From NCBI GenBank assembly GCA_020465985.1, contig JAANYP010000724.1, positions 570,001 to 634,000 of the forward strand: DNA of 64,000 nucleotides, read 5' to 3'. The position numbers and the translations under genes were made by a program. The notes under the pieces are model-generated. The model was not told the origin of the DNA. It saw only the letters and a list, made by a program, of their open reading frames with translations, and ran no database searches. This DNA is from Centrapalus pauciflorus. Lineage: Eukaryota; Streptophyta; Magnoliopsida; Asterales; Asteraceae. Positions 14,606 through 26,893 of this stretch are shown one piece after another (position 1 is the first letter of the stretch; each line of letters begins with the position of its first letter).

Positions 14606-15379
14606 ATGTCACACCCGGAGACCATCATCTTGTCGTATTCAGAGGATGAGTACACCCCTACGAGACCCGCAGTCACTGAGATTTTCACTGAAGGAGAAAC
14701 ATCTGAGGAAGAAGACCCCTCTAAAGACCCAATGGAGGAGTCAGAAGAGGAACCAATGGAAGAAGATGACACTGGAAAGGATCCACCGCCCCCAACAGTC
14801 CCCGCCCGCATTCCATACCACCCGGCAGAGCCATCATTTAAGCCATATCGGCCTTACCCAAACGGCCCTAAAATGTTGTATACACCCCGAAAGCGGGTGA
14901 TCACGCCAAGACGGGAGTCAATTCCCATCCCGACTCCCCAACCCAATCCCCCACCACCACACCGACGTGTAGACGCCCGACGATGGGGCTGGATACCTGA
15001 AACCCTCCGTGAATGGAGGCAAGAGGAAGGAATCCCTTCCCATTTTGAGATCGGAGGACCATCCTCCGCACCTATCCCGTCACTCACTCAAGAACCCGCC
15101 GAACAGACCATACCACTTTTGGTAACACGGTCTTCCAGGCATGATCGCCAACTTCGGTTGCTTAACCAAGATATCGGAGAAATGACCGCTCGTTTAGAGC
15201 AAGAGGAGTTACAAAACTCCAACATATACTGGGCCAACCAGCACGCCCTTGCCATTCAGCAGGACGGACTGAACGAGCTCCGGCAACGATTAGCCGAGAG
15301 CGAGGCCCGCAATGAGGAGCTGGCACAGCGCCTCAATGCTTTAGAAAAGGGAGAGACCCCTGATCACTCCCGCACCTAG
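14606..15379 (+). CDS. Accessory ORF before gag: acidic, proline-rich, coiled-coil protein
   Basis: I do not recognise this protein. The frame is open from at least 14591, but the first ATG is at 14606, giving 257 residues. Residues about 10-65 are strongly acidic (ETSEEEDPSKD, EESEEEPMEEDD). Residues about 65-120 are proline-rich with basic patches (PRKRVITPRR). Residues about 195-250 form a likely coiled coil rich in Glu, Gln and Leu (LNELRQRLAESEARNEELAQ). There is no zinc knuckle, protease or membrane segment. It lies between the PBS and gag, in another frame, 232 bp before the gag ATG. A five-codon upstream ORF (14580-14594) precedes it. It has no stop or frameshift although gag-pol has two. 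ORFs ahead of gag are known from Ogre/Tat elements; whether this one is related is unknown. Confidence 0.75.
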   Translation: MSHPETIILSYSEDEYTPTRPAVTEIFTEGETSEEEDPSKDPMEESEEEPMEEDDTGKDPPPPTVPARIPYHPAEPSFKPYRPYPNGPKMLYTPRKRVITPRRESIPIPTPQPNPPPPHRRVDARRWGWIPETLREWRQEEGIPSHFEIGGPSSAPIPSLTQEPAEQTIPLLVTRSSRHDRQLRLLNQDIGEMTARLEQEELQNSNIYWANQHALAIQQDGLNELRQRLAESEARNEELAQRLNALEKGETPDHSRT

Positions 15380-15611
15380 TACCCCCCCCCCCTCTATCTT
15401 TGTAATATTAGGAAATTATTATGTAATAGTGTAGGACTAAAATTTTCGGGTAATAACCCGCCCCAATGTAAGAAAATTATGAATGATTAATGAAAATTGC
15501 AAGTTATTTATGAAATTGTGTTTGATGATTATAGTGTTATGCCTTAAGAAAAATTTACATCTTTAAGATTCAACTTCTTACACTATACTATTTTCTTTAA
15601 ACTTTAAGATA

Positions 15612-18600
15612 ATGCCGCCGAGACGAGTTATGAGCACCGCAGAAATTGAGGAACTGGTTGCACAAAGAGTGGCTGCTGTTATAGCCACTTACGAGACCAA
15701 CAGAGACAGTTCAGCTAACGGAGATCGTGGTGCTAGCCGCACCACAGGAGGAACTGAAACCCACACTAAGGGTTGCGGAATTAAGGGGTTTTTGAGCTGC
15801 AAACCCCGATACTTCAATGGGACCGAAGGAGCCGTCGGATTAGTACGATGGTTCAAAAATTTGGAATCCGTCTTCCGTGTTAGCGGATGCATAGAAGGAG
15901 ACAAAGTAAAGTTCGCCATCCGCACTCTGCAAGACAGCGCCTTGACATGGTGGAACTGGTACACCCAGTCTGTGGGAATTGATGCAGCTTACCAACTCGC
16001 CTGGACCGAGTTGAAGCAGATGATGACCGAGGAGTATTGCCCTAAGAATGAGCTACAGAAAATGGAGTCAGAGTTTTGGAATCTGGCTATGAAGGGAACG
16101 GATGGTACACCAACCGATTTCATGAACTGAGTATTCTGTGCCCTCAGATGGTGACCCCTGAGTACAAGAAAATCGAACGTTACATTTGGGGACTCGCTCC
16201 TCAAATTCAAGGTAATGTCACTGCCTCCAACCCATCCACCATACAGGATGCCATCAGGATGGCCAACAATCTAATGGATCAAGTGTCCCGGAGGAATGAA
16301 GCCAAAGCCGGGGAAAACAAGAGGAAGTGGGAAGACAAGTCCGGGAAGAATACGGGTTCGCAATCCAAGAAGCCCGAGACCATCAAGGCTTATGTAGCAG
16401 GAACTGAGTCAAGGAAAGGCTACACGGGTACCAAGCCTTTCTGCACCCAATGCACCTTTCATCACAATAAGGGTCCCTGCCCAACCCCTTGTGGAAAATG
16501 CAAACGTATGGGCCATGTAGCCAAAGACAGTAAGTTTGGAACCCCGGGTGTCAATGGCGGCAATCAAAGAGGCTGCTATGAATGTGGAGCTACTGGGCAC
16601 TTCAAGAGTGAGTGTCCGAAGTTGAGAAATAGTGGAGGAGCTCAGGGGAGAGATTTTGTGTTAGGAGCAGGTGACGCTCGTCAGGATCCCCACGTGGTAT
16701 CAGGTACGTTTCTTTTAAATGACATTTACGCTTACATACTCTTTGATACTGGGACTGATAGGAGCTTTATATTTGATAAGTTTAGTAAGCAATTGAATGC
16801 CACTCCTTTTCCCTTAGACAACTCTTATACTATAGAACTGGCTGACGGCAAAATAATAGAGGCAAGTAGTATCATTAAGGAATGCATACTGAAGCTGGCA
16901 GATCATCCCTTTAAGATAGACTTGATGCCTATAGAACTCGGAAGTTATGATGTAGTAATTGGTATGGATTGGTTGTCACACAATCATGCCGAGATTTTGT
17001 GTGGTAAGAAAGTGGTACGGATACCACTCCACAAGAAGAAGGTCCTAACAGTCCATGGGGAAAGAAAGAACCGACAGTTGAATGTCATATCCGGCCTAAG
17101 AACATTAAAGTGCCTTAGGAAAGGTTGCCATGCAGTACTGGTACAAATTGCAGAAAAAGAGTCGGAGGAGAAGCGACTCGAGGATATTCCAGTGGTTTGT
17201 GACTATCCGAAGGTCTTCCCGGAAGATTTGCCTGGACTTCCGCCAACTACGCAAGTAGAGTTTCAAATCGATTTGGTGCCGGGAGCTGCACCGGTCGCAA
17301 GAGCCCCATATAGACTCGCTCCTTCTGAAATGCAAGAGTTATCCAATCAATTACAAGAGTTGATGGATAAAGGATTCATTCGACCAAGTTCCTCACCTTG
17401 GGGAGCTCCAGTCTTGTTCGTTAAAAAGAAAGACGGATCCTTCAGAATGTGCATAGACTACCGAGAGCTAAACAAGTTACCTGTAAAGAACCGCTACCCT
17501 CTTCCCAGAATTGACGACCTGTTTGACCAACTACAGGGATCTAGCTTCTACTCTAAGATTGATCTGCGATCCGGTTATCATCAAGTAAAGGTCCGGGAAG
17601 AAGACCTTCCCAAGACAGCATTCAGAACTCGTTATGGACATTACGAATTCCAGGTAATGCCATTCGGTTTGACCAACGCACCAGCCGTATTCATGGACCT
17701 CATGAATCGAGTGTGTAAACCGTATCTGGACAAATTTGTAATAGTGTTCAAAGACGATATTCTCATCTATTCCAGAATTAAGGAGGAGCATGAACAACAT
17801 CTCAAGCTGATCTTGGAGTTGTTAGAGAAGGAACAGTTATACGCCAAATTTTCAAAATGTGAATTTTGGTTGCGAGAAGTTAAATTCCTTGGACATGTGA
17901 TCAACAGCCTGGGAATCCAAGTTGATCCATCAAAAATCGAGCCCATAAAGAACTGGGCGACTCCTAGAACCCCCACGGAAATCCGCCAATTTCTAGGACT
18001 TGCCGGTTATTATAGGCGATTTATTGAAAACTTCTCAAAGATAGCAGGTTCCCTAACAGAGTTGACTCGGAAGGATGTAAAATATATCTGGGGTGAAGAG
18101 CAAGAAAAGGCGTTTCAGCAGTTAAAGAAAAGATTGTGTAGTGCACCAATTCTGTCCTTACCTGAAGGGACTGAAAATTTTGTGGTCTACTGTGATGCCT
18201 CACACAATGGATTAGGTTGTGTGCTCATGCAAAGGGATAAAGTCATTGCTTACGCATCACGACAGCTCAAAATTCACGAGGTGAACTATACGACTCATGA
18301 CTTGGAGCTTGGAGCAGTGGTGTTTGCCCTCAAAATATGGAGGCACTACCTGTATGGAACTAAGTGCACGGTATTTACAGACCATAAAAGCCTTCAACAT
18401 ATTCTGAATCAGAAAGAGTTAAATATGAGGCAACGTCGTTGGGTTGAACTGCTTAGCGACTATGACTGCGAAATTCGTTATCATCCGGGGAAGGCGAATA
18501 TCGTAGCTGATGCCCTGAGCCGAAAGGAACGGGTTAAACCCTTGAGAGTCCGAGCTTTGGTCATGACTATACAGTCAAACCTAAACTCTCAAGTCCGCGA

Positions 18601-19219
18601 GGCACAAGAAGAAGCAGTCAAGGAGGATAATCTACTGGATGAAGCCTTGAGAGGTATGGATAAGCAGTTTGAAATCAAATCAGATGGATGTCGATACTTC
18701 ATGGGCAGAATTTGGCTACCAAATCTCGGAGGAGTAAGGAAGCTGGTCATGGATGAAGGGCATAAGACAAGATATGCTATTCATCCAGGGTCAGATAAGA
18801 TGTATCACGACTTGAAGGGAATGTACTGGTGGCCAAATATGAAGGCTGACATTGCTACCTATGTCAGCAAGTGCTTTACATGTTTGAAGGTTAAGGCTGA
18901 GCACCAAAAACCATCAGGATTGCTAGTTCAACCAGAAATACCCCAGTGGAAGTGGGAAAACATCACCATGGATTTCATCACCAAGTTGCCGAAAACTTCT
19001 GGAGGTTATGACACTATTTGGGTGATTGTGGATCGACTTACCAAAACCGCACATTTCCTTCCAATCAAGGAGACTGATAAGATGGATAAGTTAACACAAA
19101 TCTATCTTAAAGAAGTCGTCTCAAGGCATGGAATGCAGTATCAATTATATCAGACAGGGACAGCCGGTTCAGATCAAGATTTTGGCAGTCATTGCAAGAA
19201 GCACTGGGTACACGTCTAG
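15612..19219 (+). pseudogene. Ty3/gypsy gag-pol, two frameshifts, truncated in integrase
   Basis: Gag starts at ATG 15612 (MPPRRVMSTAEIEELV) with the retrotransposon gag core (RWFKNLESVF, ALTWWNW, EEYCP). A missing base near 16100-16106 shifts the frame; the rest reads from 16076 to 19219. Nucleocapsid: a CCHC knuckle with its last Cys changed to Ser (CGKCKRMGHVAKDS, about 16489-16530) and an intact one (CYECGATGHFKSEC, 16574). Then protease LFDTGTDRSF (16739), VVIGMDWL (16954), reverse transcriptase (RSGYHQVK, 17569) whose catalytic motif reads FKDD instead of FIDD (about 17746), RNase H (VVYCDASHNGLGCVLMQ, 18181; DALSRKER, about 18510), integrase zinc region (HPGSDKMYHDL to CFTC) and first catalytic Asp (TMDFITKLP, 18967). 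One base is lost near 19134, just before the second catalytic Asp. Integrase then stops at a deletion junction, so the catalytic Glu and C-terminal domain are absent. Confidence 0.93.
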
Positions 19220-19224
19220 ATATG

Positions 19225-19238
19225 AGACAGGGACAGCC
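19225..19238 (+). other. Templated filler at a deletion junction
   Basis: AGACAGGGACAGCC at 19225-19238 is an exact copy of 19152-19165, 73 bp upstream in integrase. It separates the broken integrase from LTR sequence that resumes at ATTAGGCC (position 12401 in the 5' LTR). The 14 bases do not match the LTR at that point. Confidence 0.8.
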
Positions 19239-21218
19239 ATTAGGCCATGTGTGTATTAGAAGTTGACTTTTATTTTTTTAATATTACTTTAAACACCATC
19301 ATTTTGTTTAAAAGTGCACACAACTTTTGTCTCCCATGCTTTTCATCATTTGAAAGACCAAATTTCTTCTATAAATAGAGAAGCCTTTCATTCATTTCAA
19401 ACACACCAAAAATCCTCTTTTCTCTCCTCATAAGATCCGACCATATACACACACACATCACAAACTTCTTCATTCAAGTGTTCTTGGTGTTCTTCAAGTG
19501 TTTTTAGTGCAAACTTTGCAAAGATTTCAACTTCTACTCAAAATCATATTCCAAATACTTCAAAGTAAGTAAATACTAACTTATTTCATCTTATATTAAT
19601 GTTTATATAAGTCTTGCATAATATATATAATCACCAACAACAACAAGTTTCATAAAAACTCAAGTTTATAAGTTTCTAGTTTATATTTTTAAGTTGTTTC
19701 TTTAAATGTGCATATGAATATATGAACACATTATAAACATGTTAATATTATGAAAACATGTGTAATATAGGTGTAATATAACTTTTACAACTTTTATACA
19801 AGTAGTCTTTGAATAAACAACAAGAATCATAAGTTGTTTCAAGTTTATAAAACTGAGGATCTTCGGCAGAAAATTTATATTGACTTTGAAAAATCATAAC
19901 TAATTCATAACTCAACAAAATGAGTTGATTCTTGTCTCAAAAGTTAGATCTATGTCTTAACTATAGATCTGGAATTTTTCATAATTTATTTTGGAGTTTA
20001 AGACCTCCAGAAATTATTTGGGAAACTGAAAGTTTGACAGCTCAAAAATGGCCAACATAGGGTTTTTAACGAGCTTTTTCACCAACCTAAACATCTCGAA
20101 AAATGGCCGTTCTTGATTCTAAAAATCCTTTGTATATATTAGTTTAATATCCTAGAAAACCAAAGTCTAAAACATTTTGGAGCTTGGTCAAAAACAACCT
20201 CAAAGTAGGCCGAAAAACCTCCGAAAAAGCTGGAAAATTATATATATATAAACTTGACGTTTTAAGCGAATTTTATTTATAAACTTGTAATGTTGGGTGA
20301 TTTAAGACATAAAAATCTATAAATATATATATATCATCATATATTAGAGATATTAAGTCCTTATTATCATTTAGGACTCGATTAAACTCACTCGACGCAT
20401 CATCCATCCATTTACGCTAAAAGCTTTTTACGCTAAATTTTTGCCATCACAATCCCGGTGAGTTCTCATAGCCCCTATTTTCACACTGTTATGTTTTGGG
20501 GATGAAATACATGCTTTGTTTTTATATGGACACGAAAACATCTTCATTTCTATTATATATTACACATGTGGTTCCATCAGCCCCTATATCATGAACCGTT
20601 AATTGCATTTATTTGTAAGCGCGAATATATTGTGGATAGATCTATTGGGAGTCATGTCCCCCACTCGGGTTAGTTCGGGTCAGCTAACAGCGGGTGCATA
20701 TATATTCAACACACGGTATTACATATGGGAATACTACACAGGGCAAACTCATTTTAATTAAGCTTCGGTTGCATGATGGTTTATATGTAATACATAACAT
20801 GGAATTTATGATTTTATAAATTCAATCTCTATTATTGTTGTCCATAAAAGTCAAATTTACGTGTAAACCTATGAGCTCACCAACAATTTTGTTGACGTAT
20901 TTTAGCGCGTATTTTCAGGAAATTAAGGCAAATCCATCACGTCGGTAGTATTTTCAAGCTTCCGCATTTAAGGAGTCGCACTCAGTTTCAAACCATCGGA
21001 GATTTATTTGCATTATTTTGGATGATTTAATTATGTATTTAAATCTCTGTACCTTGCGAACTTCTCTTTATCATTTTGGGTTACGTAAAACATTTATATC
21101 TTTTTAAGTTATGCCGATGTATTTTTGAAAACGTCCATATAGTGGTCGTTCATTATGATTATGGTTACGTTTCCGCGACGTCGCGCTTCGTTGCCAACCG
21201 GGGTAACGGGGTGTGACA
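19239..21218 (+). repeat. 3' LTR of the gypsy element, first ~423 bp missing
   Basis: It is near-identical to 12401-14467 and ends GGGGTGTGACA. The (TA) tract is only about 12 bp here (20239-20250) against about 94 bp in the 5' LTR. It is followed by the target duplication GCAGT (21219-21223). Confidence 0.93.
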
Positions 21219-21627
21219 GCAGTATTCCCTACTGTAATACCGTGTGTTAAATATATATGCATTCCACTGTTAGCCGGTTAAGACTAACCATAATGGGGGA
21301 CATGACTCCCGATAGATCTATTCACAATATATTTACGCTTACAAATAAATGCAATTAACGGTTCATGATATGAGGGCTGATGGATCCACGAAAACACATG
21401 TGTAATACATATAAGAGATAAACAGTTTTGATGTCCATATGAAAACAGTGCATGTATTTCCACCACAATAGATAGTGAAAACACGGGCTATGAAGACTCA
21501 CCGTATGTTGATGGCAAAATGAGCGTAAAAACGACGATTTTGCGTTGTTGATGAGTGACGACACCGGACGCATTTAACCGAGTCCTAAATGATATGAGGG
21601 AATTAATAACTCCCGTATATATGATAA
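21219..21627 (-). repeat. Old gypsy LTR, middle fragment
   Basis: Its reverse complement matches 13590-13985 of the adjacent gypsy LTR (TATCATTTAGGACTCG, GAACCGTTAATTGCATTT, AGATCTATCGGGAGTCATG) with substantial divergence. The right edge is the Helitron end; the left edge is the gypsy insertion site. Confidence 0.85.
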
Positions 21628-22046
21628 CTAGTAGTGTACCCGCGCAAAGCAGCGACGACAAATCATTTTCATTTTATGACATGTTTGTTCAGTACCACAT
21701 CATTCTTTGATGCTACATGATCATGATTTTTGTGTGTGATATTAGTTTAATTTGATGAGATGTGTTGTTCTTACTGTCTTTTCTAACTTACATATCTTAT
21801 TGTTTGTACCGAAAGTCTTGATGAAAAGAATTTATGAGAAAGAGTTGATTTATACGTTTTCAAATCTTGAGACAAATCGTAATGTGGTTTATCACTATGT
21901 TTAGAATAGTTGTTCAATGCTTACAAAAATTACCCTTAATAGCGCTATAAAAATGTGTGATGCCTACGCCTTAACCTCTTGTATAATAAGGGCTTTGGTA
22001 AATGCATATGTTGATGTTATTAGTCTTACATTTTAGCCAACACAAT

Positions 22047-23675
22047 TGTAACATCCGGAATCTAGCAGCAGGTACGTGTAATTTATTTATTGGCTTTAAG
22101 AGTTGCCTCGATGAGTTGGTGAATTTTAATTGGTTAATTGCACGTGAGTTGGTCAAGTAGATTGCTGTTACGTGTAATTTTAATCGGTTGAGGTAATAAC
22201 CGGTCTAGTAGTAATTGGGAATTTGGGGTTGTTTTAATGAGTTAATTGACATTCTAAACCCAAGTCGTTAATTTGAGATTAATCGGGTTAACGGGTGTCT
22301 ACCTGGTGATTAATGAGTATCGTACCCGTTTTAAATGGGTTCGGGACCGAAAACGTATATATACGCCTTGGCTACTCTCTCTTCCCTCATTTCATCATAA
22401 TCACCTATACTATGTGTGTGTGTTTCAGAGAGGATTCAGGAAAGGGAAATTGAAGGGAAACCATAATCAAGGAATTCATTTCATCACCTTCTACTACAAG
22501 TTGAGATCTCCAAATTCAAGAGTGCAATCGAATTAAGGTTAGTGAATTGTATCAAAGCAGTTAAATTGTCATATTACGTAGTTAAAGCGAATTGGGGTTG
22601 AATTATAACCCATGGGATGGGTGAAATCGGAATTGGGAAGTGATTCCCGTGGCTGTAGAAAAACAGAGCATGAACTGCTCTGTTCGTCGCCGCATCGCGG
22701 CCGTGCTCATCTGGTCGCGCCCGCGATCAGGATGAGGCGGCTAAGGGTGGTCGCTGGTGGTGGAATCGCGCCCGCGCTCCCAGACCGCGGCCGAGACCGT
22801 GATCGTGGCCGTGCTCATGGCCGCGCTCGTGAGTCTGAGTCCGATAGCTGATGTCGAGTCCGTAAATGCTAGTAGTATAGTCGTTATGAGTTCCGTAGCT
22901 AGCCGTTACAATGTAGTTGTGGTTATTGTTGCCAGGATTTCGTAGCTAAGCCTGGGACTTGTAGAGACTGTCGTTGATAGCGGGACTGTAGTCGTGCTTC
23001 AGGTGAGTTACTTACTTTGTTGTTTATTATCCGGGTCCGATGTGGATCCTTTGTGCGTTGACATTTGTTAGCACAGAGCAGAGCACGTGGATCGCGCATA
23101 TTGTTGCCATACGCAGAGTAGAGAGGCCTGTTGGGTCATTCCCAACTCAGTGGACCTGACAACCCACTACTTTGTGGAGTGGGCTATGCAGGCTGTGCCG
23201 GGTCGCTCCCGATGAGGCGTCAGGCAGTTGAGGCCGGCCGCACATTGATTCATAGTCGTTATATTGTGCTAACTATTTTTATAAACTGTTTTAAAGTTGT
23301 TTATAGTAACTCACCAGCTTTCCGCTGACTGTTGTTTTAACTGTGGATCTCAGGTACGAGGACTGAGGCTAGGGATACAACGGGCAGTAGTCGAGACCCG
23401 CCACGTGGACAGTAGTTAGTGACTACTTTTGTAAGTAGTCTTACTATTTTGTGGTTTGGCTTACGAGCCATTGGCCTTTGGATGACTGTAACCCATACTT
23501 ATGTTGTGGTTGACTGACATTACCGACGGGGGTTGGTTCCCGTTTTGTGTTACTTTATGCTTGATGTCGATGTTTAGTGGTAATTAGCTGCTTAACCTTT
23601 GATGATGTTGTTTATAACTGGATGACGTGGATTATGAGTCCCATGTGGCACTAGTAGTAAAAGTAGGGTGTTACA
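22047..23675 (+). repeat. Solo gypsy LTR inside the Helitron
   Basis: It starts TGTAACATCC, ends GGGTGTTACA (1629 bp) and is flanked by perfect ACAAT duplications (22042-22046 and 23676-23680). It is homologous to the LTR at 7686-9168 and supplies that copy's missing end. The GC-rich word block is at about 22655-22840. A possible donor (AAG/GTTAGT, 22538) and acceptor (ATCTCAG/G, 23353) are present. A solo LTR forms by recombination between the two LTRs of a full element. Confidence 0.93.
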
Positions 23676-23680
23676 ACAAT

Positions 23681-26580
23681 GACCGTTTTGTAGTGCTTTC
23701 GTAAATACACATTTTGATGTTATTAGTCTAAGAGGTTGGAACATTTCTTATATTTAGTGACATATTTTATATGCCACTAAATGACCTTTTTGTGGTGCTT
23801 GTGTAATTCACTTACGTAGAGTTTGATAGTATTACTCAAGCTCAATTGAGCTTAACTTTTTAAAATCAAACTATGGTTAACTCGACGAGATTAAATGTTG
23901 GAAAAAAAAAAAGAAATGTATATCAAAGACGTAGAAAGACATCTTTGTAATCCGAGATAAATATCTTTGCTTCACAAAAACTAATACAATTCAATCAGGT
24001 TATAACAGAAAAAGCAATTGTAATGTATGAACACCAAACGAACAATTATAAAGTCTTAAATATCCTAAAAATAAAGTTTTCAACAGTCTTTAATTATTCT
24101 TCTGTTGGGTTTTCTAATCTTCTATCAAAGGGATATCTGTAGATTATAAATAAATGAAAAGTTAAGCAGATCAATATTCTGTAGTTTATTCATGTGTAGC
24201 ATATTCATTTCTTATGTACTATATAGCACCACTATGATTTTAACAAAAACATGTAATTTTTTTAATGCAAATGTCCGCTTTTAAGTATTTGGAGTAAAAA
24301 AATAAAGGAATAAAGAAAGAAAAAATTGGATAAAGACATGCCCTTCTCTGTTACATACCATATGGATTGTTTGCCTGGACGCATTACATATGTTTCGCTA
24401 CATAAAATTAATGACTTAATGAAGAGAGAATGGAACAACTATGAATACAATCCACATACATATGTATTTTTTGTTTACAAAAGAGTTTGAAAAGCAAATA
24501 AGGGTGAATATATTCACATACATGTGTGCATTTAAAAATATGAAATTGACGCTCTAAAATCCTTACACAAATCCCATAAGCATCCTCCAACATCAAATTT
24601 GTAGCAATTAGTTTATTCATTTTCAACAGATGACTAAATGACACAACCAAACTGGCAATACTCAGCTCGTGAAGTCTATGAATTAGATTAAATTATATGC
24701 TCCATAAGAAACAAAAAATGGATGATGGAAGATATCATTTTTTAGAATCAGCTCACTCCAAAAAAAAACATCTACACACATGCCGGACAAAGTAAGTGCA
24801 ATGTATTCAACACATAGCTAAAACATTTACATGAATGAAAATAAAAGACATGCAGGTGCACAGTCAAAAGACATGAAAAGACATGTTACAGTGAATTTAA
24901 CCACAAAGATATCATAGAATCTGTTCACACCAAAAAAATATCTACACACATGCAGGATAAAGGGTCGTACCTATTAGTTATCAGTCAATGTTGAGTTCTC
25001 AGTGGCTATCGACTCTGCAAGAGAACTTTTCTTGTGTCAAATCTTCAATATGCTACTCATGGAAATGAAAAAAAATACGGAATTGGAACACAAGTTGCAA
25101 CTTCAGGTCATTGAGCAAGTGATATAATGCATAAAAAAATCATAACTTACAAACATGCATTCCTAAACAAGATGATGTAACTTTCAAAACCAAGACGGTT
25201 TTCAAAAGCATTGAAATTGAATCTCAACATTGAAAACGAGCATTCTTTAATCCATTTTATCAACTTGTTTTGTCGTTCCCCTAATATACCATCATCATAT
25301 TTTCTAGCCGTCCGCTTCATGAAAATCCCCAAAATTAACATCGATGAACAACGAATTAGATGATCTATTTGCTTTTTCGTTAAATATAACAAAAATCACA
25401 CACACACAAACATTAACATTCGTACAAGAAAACAGAGGCTACAATTGGAAGGCAGCAGTACAAGAAACTGTTTTAGCTACTCTTAATAGGTGATCGATTC
25501 AATCGCCATTACACTATTTTACACTATTGTATCTGCAACCTACTTGATAGTTTACAAACCATGAATAGAGAAAAAGTCAACAAATGGCCCCACAGAGTTT
25601 CTGATCAGATTTACTGTTTACTACATGAGTGCATTAAGAAACAACAGTGATAGATTGACTTGTAGGAACTCAAGCAAGTGACCTTAGTTCCAAGTACACT
25701 TGTTGTATATTACACAAAAAACATAGCTCCAAGTCCTTAAGGAAACACACGTCTCGAATGGCAAGTACAATAACCATTTTTAAGACAAATATCTCTATTT
25801 TCACTCCTACATGCACCCATATAGTATATGCCAGATGACATTGTTGGGTCTACCTATTTAAAAAAAAAAGGAATTTGCAGTAGCTGAGCAAACAGTTAGA
25901 TGGTTGACTTCAATCGCTGTACTACCGTTGGTGTATGGTCAACCATGCACCGGGTCTTTAGGTAGTAGTAGTTTAGAGTTTATTTCTGTTTAATGTTGCT
26001 ATTCTGATGGCTATATATATAGCCTTTCCATTGATATGAATAAGAACAATGAGCAAAAAGACAAATTACTTTTTCACGAAATGCATGCAGTACTACTTCA
26101 ATACTATATCAGAGTGTTTAAGAGTTTGTGTATATATATATAGATTTTTCTGATCCAAATACTTCATATACGAGAGTGACTTGTTATTTTAAGCTACTGA
26201 TTTTCCAACACAAGATACATCCCAGTTTGATGGGATCAAAGGTCCAAAGCCAATGGCTTATGGTGTCAAACCTAGTCCTCCGAATTCTTGTTTTTATGTT
26301 GATTACTTCAAATTTTGAGTACTTCAATACATTAACTGGCAGCTTCTTCAAAGTTGGTGAACATATGCATAGTTTTGAGAAATATTTCCTCTTTAGATAT
26401 CAAAGTTGATGTTTCTATGGTCAAACAAGGGAAGGATGTACATTTTCACATACCAGTTCATGGCTGCTATAAATTCAAAGGTCGCATATTATTAACCTTT
26501 ACAAACCAAAATTAATTTAGAAAACAATCAAAAAGATGTAATCTGATATGTTGGAACAGTCGACATGCATATATGTAGAT
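23681..26580. other. Helitron interior without recognisable genes
   Basis: This is AT-rich sequence. The left flank repeats a ~30-bp phrase seen before the solo LTR (TTGATGTTATTAGTCT near 22010 and 23715). Near 25842-26130 there is a TGTTGGGTCTACC start, a TATATATATAGCC box and ATGAATAAGAACAAT, reminiscent of a short LTR, but no matching target duplication was found. No ORF here has recognisable homology. Confidence 0.5.
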
Positions 26581-26582
26581 AC

Positions 26583-26701
26583 CTGTCAATTGCCTCCTTG
26601 TACCCAAGTTGCCCATTTGTAACTCTGCCCCAAGAAAACACATAATTTCTTTCAGTAACAGCAACTGTGTACCTCCATCCACATGAAATTTGAACTACTT
26701 T
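26583..26701 (-). pseudogene. UVR8-like: Captured UVR8-like exon (RCC1 repeat)
   Basis: Read on the minus strand from the acceptor TTATTGACAG/A, the 119-nt exon encodes an RCC1 repeat including CGWRYTVAVTERNYVFSWG and TNGQLG, and ends at the donor GACAG/GTATCT. This matches the last beta-propeller blades of the UV-B receptor UVR8 (an RCC1-fold protein acting with COP1), from family knowledge. It joins in phase with the exon at 26822-26893. Only two exons were found, so it cannot make a receptor. A close UVR8-like RCC1 paralogue is the alternative. Confidence 0.85.
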
Positions 26702-26821
26702 CTGTCAATAAATAAGGACATACAAGGTAGACTTAAAATTGGTAGAAGGATTGCATCATGATATAATAATTTAATCCCTTACAGATGAAAGAAAGCAATG
26801 TCACATGGAAAAATGATGTGC

Positions 26822-26893
26822 CTGCTCATCTGGAAAATTGACTTGCATAGGAAAGCAATGATCCTGATTGTCGCCAACACCAACCTGCCCAAA
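26822..26893 (-). pseudogene. UVR8-like: Captured UVR8-like exon (upstream neighbour)
   Basis: On the minus strand, after the acceptor TTTTCAACAG, 72 nt encode FGQVGVGDNQDHCFPMQV and six further residues, matching the UVR8 propeller segment immediately before the exon at 26583-26701. The 120-nt intron between them keeps the phase. Its donor reads CAG/GCACAT, so the GT has become GC or was a GC donor. The preserved exon-intron order shows capture of genomic DNA, not of a processed mRNA. Confidence 0.83.

Noticed and set aside
16409..18203. Minus-strand ORFs inside the gypsy gag-pol.
   Set aside because: They are antisense shadows of a recognised polyprotein.
25842..26130. Short copia-like solo LTR.
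   Set aside because: TGTTGGGTC start and TATA-like box are suggestive, but no CA end or target duplication could be found.
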